DNA from: Actinomycetes bacterium
GTDB taxonomy: Bacteria; Actinomycetota; Thermoleophilia; Solirubrobacterales; 70-9
Assembly: GCA_016861045.1 (NCBI GenBank)
Contig: BOKP01000001.1
Span: forward strand, 933,529-997,528
DNA length: 64,000 nt
Reading direction: 5' to 3'
Shown: positions 9,135 to 16,306 of the stretch, in pieces
How positions within the stretch are numbered: the stretch's first letter is position 1
Layout: each line of letters opens with the position of its first letter
Made by a program: the position numbers and the translations under genes
Notes under the pieces: generated by a model
What the model was told of the DNA's origin: nothing
Database searches by the model: none
What the model saw: the letters and a program-made list of their open reading frames with translations, nothing else

Positions 9135-9901
9135 CGGCGGGCTCCTTCGGCGGCGATCTCGCGGGTCCGCTCCGCGAGCGCCCGGTACATCGGCGCGAGC
9201 CGGGGGGCCGTCACCGCGATCGCGTCGAGGTGGGCGGCGACAGTCGCCTCGTCGCCGCGGGCGATCGGCCCGGTCAGCGCGGCCGGACCGCGCTCGGCCC
9301 AGTTCGCCGCGGTGCGGAGGACGAGCGGCGCCAGCAGCTCGCGTCCGTCATCGACGCCCGCGGCCGCCAGCAGCTCCTCGGCGCTCGCCTCGAGGGTGAC
9401 GAGGAAGTTCGAGGCGATCGCGGCCGCGGCGTGGTAGGCGGCCCGCGCCCGCTCGGGTACGGTGAACGGGACCATCCCGCAGCGCTCGGCGATCGCGCCC
9501 GCGAGGGCCTCGGCGTCCCGATCGGATCCGGCGACCGCCGCCGGCGCGCCGGTCAGGTCGGTGTCCGGTCCCGGCACGGTCTGCAGCGGGTGGATCGAGA
9601 ACGCGGCGACGGGTGCGGCGGCGAGAGCCGACAGCGGCGTCGCCCCGCTCGTGTGGCCGATGAACCGCAGCCCCGGCGCGGCCGCGGCGACGGCGGCGCA
9701 GGCCGGCGCGATCTCGCCGTCGGGCACGCAGAGCAGAGCCACCTCGGCGTCGGCGCAGGCGGCGGCGAGGCCGTCGCGCCCGGCGATCGCGGCCGCCGCG
9801 CCCCCGGCCGCGAGCGCGGCCGCGAGGCTCGTGCCCACGCGGCCGGGGCCGATCAGCGTGATCGGGGGGATCTGGGTGCTGTGCGGGCGGGTGGGCTGCA
9901 T
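9131..9901 (-). CDS. Rossmann-fold DUF2520 protein, candidate ketopantoate reductase
   Basis: An NAD(P)-binding oxidoreductase of 256 residues. Seen: an N-terminal Rossmann motif ITLIGPGRVGTSLAAAL, then a helical DUF2520 domain with a YHAAAAIASNFLVTLEASAEELL segment. Members of this family occur beside panC in many actinobacteria and have been proposed to replace PanE in reducing ketopantoate to pantoate (PanG-type). Here it opens the panC-panB operon and no panE is seen in the window, which supports that role by context only. The ATG at 9901 is the first start in a complete Rossmann N-terminus. Confidence 0.85.
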   Translation of the reverse strand: MQPTRPHSTQIPPITLIGPGRVGTSLAAALAAGGAAAAIAGRDGLAAACADAEVALLCVPDGEIAPACAAVAAAAPGLRFIGHTSGATPLSALAAAPVAAFSIHPLQTVPGPDTDLTGAPAAVAGSDRDAEALAGAIAERCGMVPFTVPERARAAYHAAAAIASNFLVTLEASAEELLAAAGVDDGRELLAPLVLRTAANWAERGPAALTGPIARGDEATVAAHLDAIAVTAPRLAPMYRALAERTREIAAEGARR

Positions 9902-10044
9902 CCGTTCCAGTTCCCGGGTCGAGATACCGGACGGCGGGTCGGGTTCGAGTCGGGCCCTTCGCGCGGTCCCCCTCCGGGGGCCGGATGGCGGCCGCGGGCC
10001 GGACCCGATGATAGCCGCGACGTGGGCTCGATCCGGCCTCCGAC

Positions 10045-10050
10045 TACGAT
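10045..10050 (+). promoter_or_regulatory. -10 box (TACGAT), leaderless type
   Basis: TACGAT lies exactly 6 bases before the GTG of the FmdB-type gene; the same box and spacing recur before the gene at 35457. Confidence 0.55.
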
Positions 10051-10056
10051 CAGGCC

Positions 10057-10317
10057 GTGCCGATCTACGAGTTCGAGTGCGGCCGGTGCGGCGAGCGGTT
10101 CGAGGAGCTGGTGCCCGCCGGCACCGCCTCGCAAGCCTGTCCCGCCTGCGGAGTCGCCGGCGCCGAGCGCCGCCTCGCCGGCTTTCGGACCACGCGGCAG
10201 CCGACGGCGGCCCAGAAGCGCCGCATGGAGGACCGGCGCGGCGTCGACCGCGGCGGCGCCCGCGAGCGGTTCCAACGCACCCTCGACCGGAGCCGGGAGC
10301 GCCGGCCGCGATCGTGA
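10057..10317 (+). CDS. FmdB family zinc-ribbon protein
   Basis: An 86-residue protein. The N-terminal ~40 residues form the FmdB-type zinc ribbon: MPIYEFECGRCGERFEEL, then CPACG, giving two CxxC pairs that should bind one zinc. The remainder is a basic, Arg-rich tail probably disordered in solution. The role of this family is not settled (a putative regulatory or nucleic-acid-associated ribbon). Its last bases overlap the start of the downstream glycosylase gene (GTGA), so the two are probably co-transcribed from the TACGAT promoter. Confidence 0.88.
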   Translation: MPIYEFECGRCGERFEELVPAGTASQACPACGVAGAERRLAGFRTTRQPTAAQKRRMEDRRGVDRGGARERFQRTLDRSRERRPRS

Positions 10318-10997
10318 GCGGGGCCGGCGCGCGCCGTGACGAGCTCGTCGCGGTCTACCGGACCGCATCGGAGTGCACCCTCTGCCCGCTCGCGGAGACC
10401 CGGGCCACCGTGGTCTTCGGCGCCGGCGACGCCGACGCCGACCTGATGTTCATCGGCGAGGCGCCGGGAGCGGAGGAGGACCGGCGCGGGCTGCCTTTCG
10501 TCGGCCGTGCCGGCGGCCTGCTGAACGAGCTCCTGGGCGAGATCGGGCTCGGCCGCGACGACGTGTTCATCGCCAACACGCTGATGTGCCGCCCGCCCGG
10601 CAACCGCGATCCCCAGCCCGACGAGCTCGCTGCCTGCCGGCCGTACCTGCTCGAGAAGGTGCGGCTGATCGAGCCGAAGGTGATCGCGACGCTCGGCAAC
10701 TTCGCGACGAAGCTGATCACCGGCGACCAGACCGGGATCACCCGGGTCCGCGGCAGGCCGCAGGTCCATCATCTCGGCGTCCGCACGGTCCGCGTGTTCC
10801 CGATCCTGCATCCCGCCGCCGCGCTGCGGACCCCGAAGCTGCGGCCGACGATGAGCGCCGACTTCGCGGCGCTGGGGCGGCTGCTCGGGGAGCCGGCGCC
10901 GGTGCAGGATCCCGCCTCCGCCGGGCAGGGAGAGCGACGGGCCGACGACGCGCCCGAGCCGGATCGCGGCGGCCAGCTCGACATCTTCGCCCCGTAG
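10314..10997 (+). CDS. family 4 uracil-DNA glycosylase
   Basis: Removes uracil from DNA (base excision repair). The 227 residues include the family 4 hallmarks: N-terminal iron-sulphur cysteines CTLCPL (two of four), the active-site loop [20 protein letters not shown], a further pair of cysteines ([14 protein letters not shown] and LAACRPYL), and the HPAAALR motif near the C-terminus. A ~40-residue acidic tail ends [12 protein letters not shown] 10314 was chosen because it overlaps the upstream stop and gives the usual short lead-in to the first CxxC. A much longer open frame upstream is antisense to the DUF2520 gene. Confidence 0.94.
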   Translation: MSGAGARRDELVAVYRTASECTLCPLAETRATVVFGAGDADADLMFIGEAPGAEEDRRGLPFVGRAGGLLNELLGEIGLGRDDVFIANTLMCRPPGNRDPQPDELAACRPYLLEKVRLIEPKVIATLGNFATKLITGDQTGITRVRGRPQVHHLGVRTVRVFPILHPAAALRTPKLRPTMSADFAALGRLLGEPAPVQDPASAGQGERRADDAPEPDRGGQLDIFAP

Positions 10998-11001
10998 GCA
11001 G

Positions 11002-11448
11002 GTGGCCGCGGAGACGGAGAGCGAGCGGATCCGCTCCGGGGGGCCGGAGCGGACCGAGGCGGCGGCCGCGGCGCTCGCGGCCGAGCTTCGGCCCGGCGAC
11101 GTCGTCCTCCTCCGGGGCGGCCTCGGCACCGGCAAGACCACGTTCGTCCGCGGCGCGGCGCGCGCGCTCGGGGTGACCGAGCCGGTGACCTCGCCGACGT
11201 TCACGATCGGGCGCCGCTACGAGGGCGACGTCGCGATCTCCCACCTCGACCTGCACCGGCTCGCCGGCTCCGGGCTCGCGGCCGAGGACCCGGGCATGCT
11301 CGACGACTACCTGACGGCCGACGCGGTCGCGTTCGTCGAGTGGCCCGAGGCCGCCGCCGCGGCGCTCGTGGCGCCGGCGGCGACGGTGACGCTCGCCCAC
11401 GCCGGCGGCGACGCGCGCGAGATCACGATCGAGCGCCACGGGCCGTGA
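11002..11448 (+). CDS. tsaE: tRNA t6A biosynthesis ATPase TsaE
   Basis: P-loop ATPase of the TsaBDE complex that makes N6-threonylcarbamoyladenosine at tRNA position 37. At 148 residues it is normal for the family. Seen: Walker A RGGLGTGKTTFVRG, switch-like TSPTFTIGRRYEG, HLDLHRL, and the VEWPE strand with the conserved Glu-Trp-Pro. GTG 11002 follows the glycosylase stop by 4 bases. The end overlaps tsaB by 4 bases (GTGA), so it opens the t6A run tsaE-tsaB-rimI-tsaD. Confidence 0.95.
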   Translation: MAAETESERIRSGGPERTEAAAAALAAELRPGDVVLLRGGLGTGKTTFVRGAARALGVTEPVTSPTFTIGRRYEGDVAISHLDLHRLAGSGLAAEDPGMLDDYLTADAVAFVEWPEAAAAALVAPAATVTLAHAGGDAREITIERHGP

Positions 11449-12146
11449 TCCTCGGCTTCGACACGGCCACCGGCATCACCGCCGTCGCGGTCGCCGATCG
11501 CGGCGCGGTCGTCAGCGAGGAGTGGGCGGGCCCCGGGCCCGACGGCCGGCCGGCCGCGGCGCGGGAGCTGCTCGGGATGATCGACGCCGCCGTGCGCGGG
11601 GCCGGGGGCTGGGAGCGGATCAGGACGGTCGCGGTCGGTCGCGGCCCCGGGTCGTTCACCGGGCTGCGGATCGCGATCAGCACCGCCCGCGCCCTCTCGC
11701 AGGCGCGCCGGATCCCGGTCGTCGGGATCGACACGACGGCGGCGCTGGCGGCCGGGATCGCCGTCGATCGCGTGGCGGCGGGCGGTGCCCGGGTCGGGGT
11801 CGTCGATGCCCGCAGGGGCGAGGTGTTCGCCGCCGCCGACCGCGGTGAAGGGGCGGGCGAGCCGGTCGTCTGCCGGCCGCGCGAGCTCGCCGAGGCGCTC
11901 GGAGGCGGCCTCGCGGGCGCTACGGCGGCCGGCGACGGGGCGGTACGATTCAGGTCCGAGATCGAGGCCGCCGGGTTCGCGGTCCCCGTTGACGAGGATC
12001 CTGCGAACCGCCTCTCCGCGGCGCGGATCTGCGGGCTGGCCGCCAAGATGGGTCGCGGCGAGGCCCGCTTTCCGGCCGTCGTGACCCCCAAGTACATGCG
12101 AAGACCTGATGCGGAGCGCTGGCGTGAGCGAGACCACCGAAGCTGA
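11445..12146 (+). CDS. tsaB: tRNA t6A biosynthesis protein TsaB
   Basis: Catalytically inactive ASKHA-fold partner that holds TsaD in the t6A complex. At 233 residues it fits the family. Seen: N-terminal ILGFDTATGITAVAV, the GRGPGSFTGLRIA motif diagnostic of TsaB, VVGIDTTAAL, and the VVDARRGEVFAA strand. The start GTG overlaps the tsaE stop; the longer frame from 11340 is internal to tsaE and was rejected. The 3' end overlaps rimI by ~23 bases. Confidence 0.95.
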   Translation: MILGFDTATGITAVAVADRGAVVSEEWAGPGPDGRPAAARELLGMIDAAVRGAGGWERIRTVAVGRGPGSFTGLRIAISTARALSQARRIPVVGIDTTAALAAGIAVDRVAAGGARVGVVDARRGEVFAAADRGEGAGEPVVCRPRELAEALGGGLAGATAAGDGAVRFRSEIEAAGFAVPVDEDPANRLSAARICGLAAKMGRGEARFPAVVTPKYMRRPDAERWRERDHRS

Positions 12147-12609
12147 ACCGGCGATCGCCGAGGTCGAGGCGATCGGGTTCCGCCGGCTCACCTACGCCGA
12201 TCTGCCGGCGGTGCTGTCGATCGAGCGCCGCTCCTTCCCGGCGCCGTGGTCGCTGGCGATGTTCGTCCTCGAGGTATCGAAGCCGTCCGGGGTCTGCCTG
12301 GCGGCCGTCGCCGGCGACGAGATCGTCGGCTATCTCGTCTGCTCGCGCTACGCCGACGTCTACCACCTGATGAACGTCGCGGTCGATCCCGACCTGCGGC
12401 GGCGCGGGGTCGCGGCGCGGATGATCGAGCGGATGCTCGACGAGGGCGGTCGCGACGAGCGCTACACGCTCGAGGTCAGGGTCTCCAACCATCCCGCCAT
12501 CGCGATGTACGAGCGGCTCGGCTTTCGCCGCGCCGGCCGCCGCCGCCGCTACTACGGCGACAACGGCGAGGACGCGATGATCATGTGGCTCGGCGATCCC
12601 GGGCCGTAG
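12124..12609 (+). CDS. rimI: ribosomal-protein-alanine N-acetyltransferase RimI
   Basis: GNAT acetyltransferase that acetylates the N-terminus of ribosomal protein S18 in E. coli; bacterial homologues may acetylate other N-termini. The 161 residues from GTG 12124 carry the acetyl-CoA loop DLRRRGVAARMIERML, LEVRVSNHPAIAMYERLGF and the C-terminal RRRYYGDNGEDAMIM. GTG 12124 is preferred over ATG 12109 because GGAG (12113-12116) lies 7 bases upstream. The gene begins inside tsaB and is placed between tsaB and tsaD, the usual bacterial order. Confidence 0.94.
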   Translation: MSETTEAEPAIAEVEAIGFRRLTYADLPAVLSIERRSFPAPWSLAMFVLEVSKPSGVCLAAVAGDEIVGYLVCSRYADVYHLMNVAVDPDLRRRGVAARMIERMLDEGGRDERYTLEVRVSNHPAIAMYERLGFRRAGRRRRYYGDNGEDAMIMWLGDPGP

Positions 12610-12614
12610 CGCCG

Positions 12615-13607
12615 GTGCGGCGGATCCTCGCGATCGAGACGTCCTGCGACGACACCTGCGCCGCCGTGCTCGAGGGACCGCGCGCGCGCAGCAACGTCGT
12701 CTCTTCGCAGGCGCGGCTGCACGCCCGCTACGGCGGGATCGTCCCCGAGGTCGCCTCCCGCCGCCACCTCGAGCTGATCAACCCGGTGATCGACGCCGCC
12801 CTCGAGGGCGGCGGCACCGACCTCGATCGGGTCGACGCGGTCGCCGTGACCGTGAAGCCGGGGCTGATCGGGGCGCTGCTCGTCGGCGTCAGCACCGCGA
12901 AGTCGCTGGCCGCGGCGACCGGCAAGCCGCTGATCCCGGTCGATCATCTCCACGGTCACGTCGCCGCAGCCTTCCTCGAGCCCGAACCGCTCGCGCCGCC
13001 GTTCCTCGCGCTGATCGTCAGCGGCGGGCACACGCTGCTCGCCGAGGTGCGCGCCCACGGCTCGTTCGCCGTCGCGGGGCAGACGCTCGATGACGCCGCC
13101 GGCGAGGCGCTGGACAAGGCGGCGAGGCTGCTCGGTCTCGGCTTCCCCGGCGGGCCCGCGATCCAGCGCGAAGCCGCCGCCGGCAACCCCGAGTCGTTCC
13201 CGATGCCGGTCGCGATGAGCCGCGGCGGCGGCCTCGACTTCAGCTTCAGCGGCCTGAAGACGGCGCTCGTCTACGCGGTTGGTGACCTCGGCCCCGAGCG
13301 GACGCTGGAGCGGCGCGCCGATCTCGCGGCGAGCTTTCAGGAGGCGGTGGTCGGCCAGCTCGTCGCCAAGCTGCGGCGGGCGCTCGACCGCGGCGGCTGG
13401 GAAGCCGTCGCGCTCGGCGGCGGCGTCGCCGCGAACGCCCTGCTCCGCGAGCGGGCGACAGCGCTCTGCGCCGAGCGCGGCGTCCGGCTCAAGCTCGTTC
13501 CCCCCGAGCTCTGCACCGACAACGCGGCGATGATCGGGTCGGCGGCCCGCCATGCGGAGCCGATCGCCTATCCCGGCTACCTCGCCCTCGACGCCGCGGC
13601 CCGCTGA
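12615..13607 (+). CDS. tsaD: tRNA N6-adenosine threonylcarbamoyltransferase TsaD
   Basis: Metal-dependent catalytic subunit of the t6A complex; it transfers threonylcarbamoyl from the AMP adduct to A37. At 330 residues it is typical. Seen: ILAIETSCDDTCAAVL, VPEVASRRHLE, the metal-binding HLHGHVAA (two His), SGGHTLL, GEALDKAARLLGLGFPGG, FSFSGLKTAL, GGGVAANALLRE and LCTDNAAMIG. GTG 12615 is the first plausible start after the rimI stop and gives the canonical N-terminus. TsaC/TsaC2, which supplies the adenylate, is not in the window. Confidence 0.97.
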   Translation: MRRILAIETSCDDTCAAVLEGPRARSNVVSSQARLHARYGGIVPEVASRRHLELINPVIDAALEGGGTDLDRVDAVAVTVKPGLIGALLVGVSTAKSLAAATGKPLIPVDHLHGHVAAAFLEPEPLAPPFLALIVSGGHTLLAEVRAHGSFAVAGQTLDDAAGEALDKAARLLGLGFPGGPAIQREAAAGNPESFPMPVAMSRGGGLDFSFSGLKTALVYAVGDLGPERTLERRADLAASFQEAVVGQLVAKLRRALDRGGWEAVALGGGVAANALLRERATALCAERGVRLKLVPPELCTDNAAMIGSAARHAEPIAYPGYLALDAAAR

Positions 13608-13608
13608 C

Positions 13609-13866
13609 GTGGCGCGTCTCGCGGTGGTCACGCTCTACGGCCGCGCCGGCTGCCACCTCTGCGAGGAGGCGCGGGCGGGGCTCGAGGCGCTGCGCCGGGA
13701 CGGGCTCCGGTTCACGCTTTGCGAGGTCGACATCGAGTCGGACCGCGAGCTCCATCGACGGCTGCTCGAGCTGATCCCGGTGGTCGAGGTCGACGGCGCC
13801 CGCGTCAGCGAGCTCCTCTTCGACGCCGACCGCGTCCGCTCCCGGCTCGATACCTTTCCCGCGTGA
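13609..13866 (+). CDS. glutaredoxin-like (DUF836) thiol protein
   Basis: An 85-residue thioredoxin-fold protein with the redox motif GCHLCEEA (CxxC) near the N-terminus, a cis-Pro strand (ELIPVVEVDG) and no signal peptide. It matches small glutaredoxin-like/DUF836 proteins, whose exact partner is unknown. The GTG starts one base after the tsaD stop, and the last codons overlap rex (GTGA), so it is part of the same run. Pairing with the redox sensor rex hints at thiol/NADH homeostasis; this is inference. Confidence 0.85.
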   Translation: MARLAVVTLYGRAGCHLCEEARAGLEALRRDGLRFTLCEVDIESDRELHRRLLELIPVVEVDGARVSELLFDADRVRSRLDTFPA

Positions 13867-14540
13867 GCGCCCGGCGTACCAGCGATCGACCCGCCGCGGG
13901 CGCCTCCCGGGACGGCCTCGGCGCCGACCGCCTCACGCTCGGCGTGGCCGCCAGGCTCGCCCGCTACCTGCAGGTGCTGATCCAGGCCCGGAAGATGGGC
14001 CGGGAGACGATCTCGTCGCAGGACCTCGCCTCCTGGACCCACGTCAACTCGACCCAGATCCGTCGCGACCTGTCGGGGTTCGGCAAGTTCGGCAAGCGCG
14101 GGGTCGGCTACAACGTCGACTCGCTGGTCGCCGAGATCCGCAAGATCCTGCGCACCTCCGGCCACCACAACATCGCGCTGTTCGGCGCCGGCCATCTCGG
14201 ACGGGCGATCGCGACGTCCGACATCTTCGCCGACCACGGGTTCCGGATCGTCTCGATCTTCGACGTCTCGCCGAAGCTGACCGGCAAGCGGATCGGCGGC
14301 ATCGAGGTCCGTCCGCTCGACGAGCTCGAGGGCCTGATCGCTGCCGAGGAGGTCGTCGTCGGCGTTCTCGCCGTGCCGGCCGATGCCGCCCAGGACGTCG
14401 CCGATCGCCTGGTCGAGGCGGGCGTCCGGGTCATCTTCAACTACTCCGAGCGGCTCCTCGAGGTGCCGCCCGAGGTGACGGTGCACACCTCCAGCCCCGC
14501 GGTCGACCTCCTCTACGCGCTCTACTTCTACCTGGCGTGA
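13863..14540 (+). CDS. rex: redox-sensing transcriptional repressor Rex
   Basis: NADH/NAD+-sensing repressor of respiration and fermentation genes. The 225 residues comprise an N-terminal winged helix (~25-95; ARLARYLQVLIQ, the conserved ISSQDLA, NSTQIRRDLSGFGKFGKRGVGY) and a Rossmann domain (NIALFGAGHLGRAI) with the C-terminal domain-swapped helix ending DLLYALYFYLA. The GTG overlaps the upstream stop by 4 bases. It is unusual in being translationally coupled to the t6A genes. No clear Rex operator (TTGTGAA-N4-TTCACAA type) was seen nearby, so self-regulation cannot be claimed. Confidence 0.96.
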   Translation: MSARRTSDRPAAGASRDGLGADRLTLGVAARLARYLQVLIQARKMGRETISSQDLASWTHVNSTQIRRDLSGFGKFGKRGVGYNVDSLVAEIRKILRTSGHHNIALFGAGHLGRAIATSDIFADHGFRIVSIFDVSPKLTGKRIGGIEVRPLDELEGLIAAEEVVVGVLAVPADAAQDVADRLVEAGVRVIFNYSERLLEVPPEVTVHTSSPAVDLLYALYFYLA

Positions 14541-14544
14541 GCCC

Positions 14545-15711
14545 GTGACCCTGGCTCGCGACGAGAGCCTCGACCTCGACGCGGCGCGCGCCCGGTTCGA
14601 GGATGCGACGGACTTCACGATGGCCGTCGAGGAGGAGTTCGCCCTCGTCGATCCGGCGACGCTCGATCTCGTGCACGGCTTCGAGCGCCTGTTCGAGGAG
14701 GCGCAGGCGGACCCGGTCCTGGCCGACTCGGTCCGCGGCGAGCTGATCGACACCGAGGTCGAGATCCGCTCGGGGCGCTCGCTCGACTTCGCCGAGATGA
14801 AGGCGCGCCAGCGGCAGCGGCGGCGGCTGTTGTTCGAGCTGGCCGGTCGCGAGGGCCGGGCGCTGGCCGCCTGCGGCACCCACCCCTGGGCGAGCTATCT
14901 CGACCAGGCGATCATCGACACGCCGCACTACAACCGCCTGCGCGCCGAGCTCGGCTGGGTCGCGCAGCGCAACAACACCTGGAGCCTCCACGTCCACGTC
15001 GGCGTTCGGGGCGCCGATCGCGCGGTCGCCGTCTGCGACAGCCTCCGCAATGCGCTGCCGCTGCTGCTCGCGATCTCCGCCAACTCGCCGTTCCTCGACG
15101 GGCGCGACACCAGCCTCGCGTCGGTCCGGACCCAAATCTTCACCCGCACGTTCCCCCGCTGCGGAATCCACGAGCCGTTCGGGAGCTGGGATGCCTACGC
15201 CGGCTTCGTCGACCTGCTCGAGCGCACTCGATCGATCGTCGAGTCGACGCAGCTCTGGTGGAGCATCCGGCCCCACCACCGCTTCGGGACCGTGGAGGTT
15301 CGGATTTGCGACGCGCAGAGCGGCGGCGAGGAGTCGTTCGGCCTCGCCGGGCTGATGATCGCCGCCGTCGCCCAGGCCGCGGCCGACCACGACGACGGCC
15401 GCCTCGAGGCGCCGCTGCGGCCGCGCGAGGTCGAGGAGAACCTGTGGCGGGCGATCCGCCACGGGCTCGACGGCAGCATGATCGACTTCGGGAGCGGGGC
15501 CGAGGTCACGACCCCGTCGGCGGTCGAGGGGCTGCTCGCGTGGACCGCCCCGGCGCGCGCCCACCTCGGGATCGACCTCGGCGGCTGGGATCCGACCGGG
15601 CCGAACGGCGCCCAGCGCGCGCGTGCCGAGCTCGAGCGGGGGGGATCGGTCGCCGACGCCTACCGCGCGGCGGTCACCCTGACCGCGGACAGCTACGTCG
15701 CGGGCGGGTAA
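14545..15711 (+). CDS. YbdK-type carboxylate-amine ligase (glutamate-cysteine ligase-like)
   Basis: ATP-dependent ligase of the GCS2 family, 388 residues. Seen: [13 protein letters not shown] with the metal-binding Glu cluster, the EVEIRSG motif, [35 protein letters not shown] and [11 protein letters not shown]. coli YbdK has weak gamma-glutamylcysteine ligase activity; actinobacterial relatives may use other amino acids, so the physiological substrate is open. It follows rex by 4 bases and probably belongs to the same transcript. Its stop codon carries the -10 box of the next gene. Confidence 0.9.
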   Translation: MTLARDESLDLDAARARFEDATDFTMAVEEEFALVDPATLDLVHGFERLFEEAQADPVLADSVRGELIDTEVEIRSGRSLDFAEMKARQRQRRRLLFELAGREGRALAACGTHPWASYLDQAIIDTPHYNRLRAELGWVAQRNNTWSLHVHVGVRGADRAVAVCDSLRNALPLLLAISANSPFLDGRDTSLASVRTQIFTRTFPRCGIHEPFGSWDAYAGFVDLLERTRSIVESTQLWWSIRPHHRFGTVEVRICDAQSGGEESFGLAGLMIAAVAQAAADHDDGRLEAPLRPREVEENLWRAIRHGLDGSMIDFGSGAEVTTPSAVEGLLAWTAPARAHLGIDLGGWDPTGPNGAQRARAELERGGSVADAYRAAVTLTADSYVAGG

Positions 15712-15714
15712 GGT
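15709..15714 (+). promoter_or_regulatory. -10 box (TAAGGT) overlapping the upstream stop codon
   Basis: TAAGGT contains the TAA stop of the ligase gene and lies 8 bases before the ATG at 15723, giving a leaderless or near-leaderless start for the DUF1844 gene. Confidence 0.45.
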
Positions 15715-15722
15715 CCACGGCG

Positions 15723-16163
15723 ATGAGCGAGCCGAGCGACAGGAGCGGCGGCGGGGCCGCCGAGGGCGCGGAGCAGCTCACGCCCGAGCAGGAGCAGATG
15801 CTCCGGCAGATGGAGGAGGAGATGCGGAAGGTCCGCGTCCAGGACCTCGTCGCCCAGAGCGTGGTCAGCATCATCAACCTCGCCTACCGCCGGATCGCCA
15901 AGGAGGACGAGCGCGACCTCGAGCAGGCCCGGATCGGGATCGAGGCGGTCCGCGGGCTGGTCGACCTGCTCGAGGAGGACGCTCGGCACGAGATCCGGAA
16001 CGCGCTCTCGCAGCTTCAGGTGCTCTACGCCCGGCAGGCCGGGGGCGGCGCGCCCGGTCAGCCGCCGGAGGGCGGCCCGGAGGCGCCGGCGCAGCCGCGG
16101 GACCCGGGCGCGGCGGGTGGCGCCAAGCCCCCGCCGCGGCTCTGGACCCCGGGCTCCGACTGA
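15723..16163 (+). CDS. DUF1844 domain protein
   Basis: A 146-residue protein. Residues ~25-105 match the DUF1844 pattern: a helical region starting [20 protein letters not shown], then [20 protein letters not shown] and a third helix with [11 protein letters not shown]. Both ends are low-complexity (Ser/Gly/Ala at the start, Pro/Gly/Ala at the end), probably disordered. No signal or membrane span is seen. The function of the family is unknown. Confidence 0.88.
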   Translation: MSEPSDRSGGGAAEGAEQLTPEQEQMLRQMEEEMRKVRVQDLVAQSVVSIINLAYRRIAKEDERDLEQARIGIEAVRGLVDLLEEDARHEIRNALSQLQVLYARQAGGGAPGQPPEGGPEAPAQPRDPGAAGGAKPPPRLWTPGSD

Positions 16164-16217
16164 CGATCGCCGGCCCGGCGGGCCGGCACCGAAGCGCATG
16201 GCCGCCCCATCTCCGGG

Positions 16218-16223
16218 TATGCT
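16218..16223 (+). promoter_or_regulatory. -10 box (TATGCT) upstream of hppA
   Basis: TATGCT about 80 bases before the TTG start of hppA. If used, it gives a leader of roughly 75 bases containing the hairpin at 16236-16270. This contrasts with the leaderless genes around it. Confidence 0.4.
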
Positions 16224-16235
16224 GCCCCGGCTTTC

Positions 16236-16270
16236 GAGGCCGCCCCGAGCGAATCGCGGGGGGCGGCCTC
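16236..16270 (+). promoter_or_regulatory. leader hairpin upstream of hppA
   Basis: Perfect 11 bp stem GAGGCCGCCCC / GGGGCGGCCTC with a 13-base loop. No T-run follows, so it is not a standard terminator. It may stabilise the leader, act as an attenuator, or end the DUF1844 transcript. Confidence 0.5.
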
Positions 16271-16306
16271 GCTACGAGTGTCCACAGCTACGAAGGATTT
16301 CCGACC

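Noticed and set aside
13609-14540. Rex operator for self-control
   Set aside because: No TTGTGAA-N4-TTCACAA-like site was seen around the rex gene or the run start.
16236-16270. intrinsic terminator of the DUF1844 gene
   Set aside because: Stem is strong but no T-run follows, and it lies downstream of a plausible hppA promoter; kept only as a leader hairpin.
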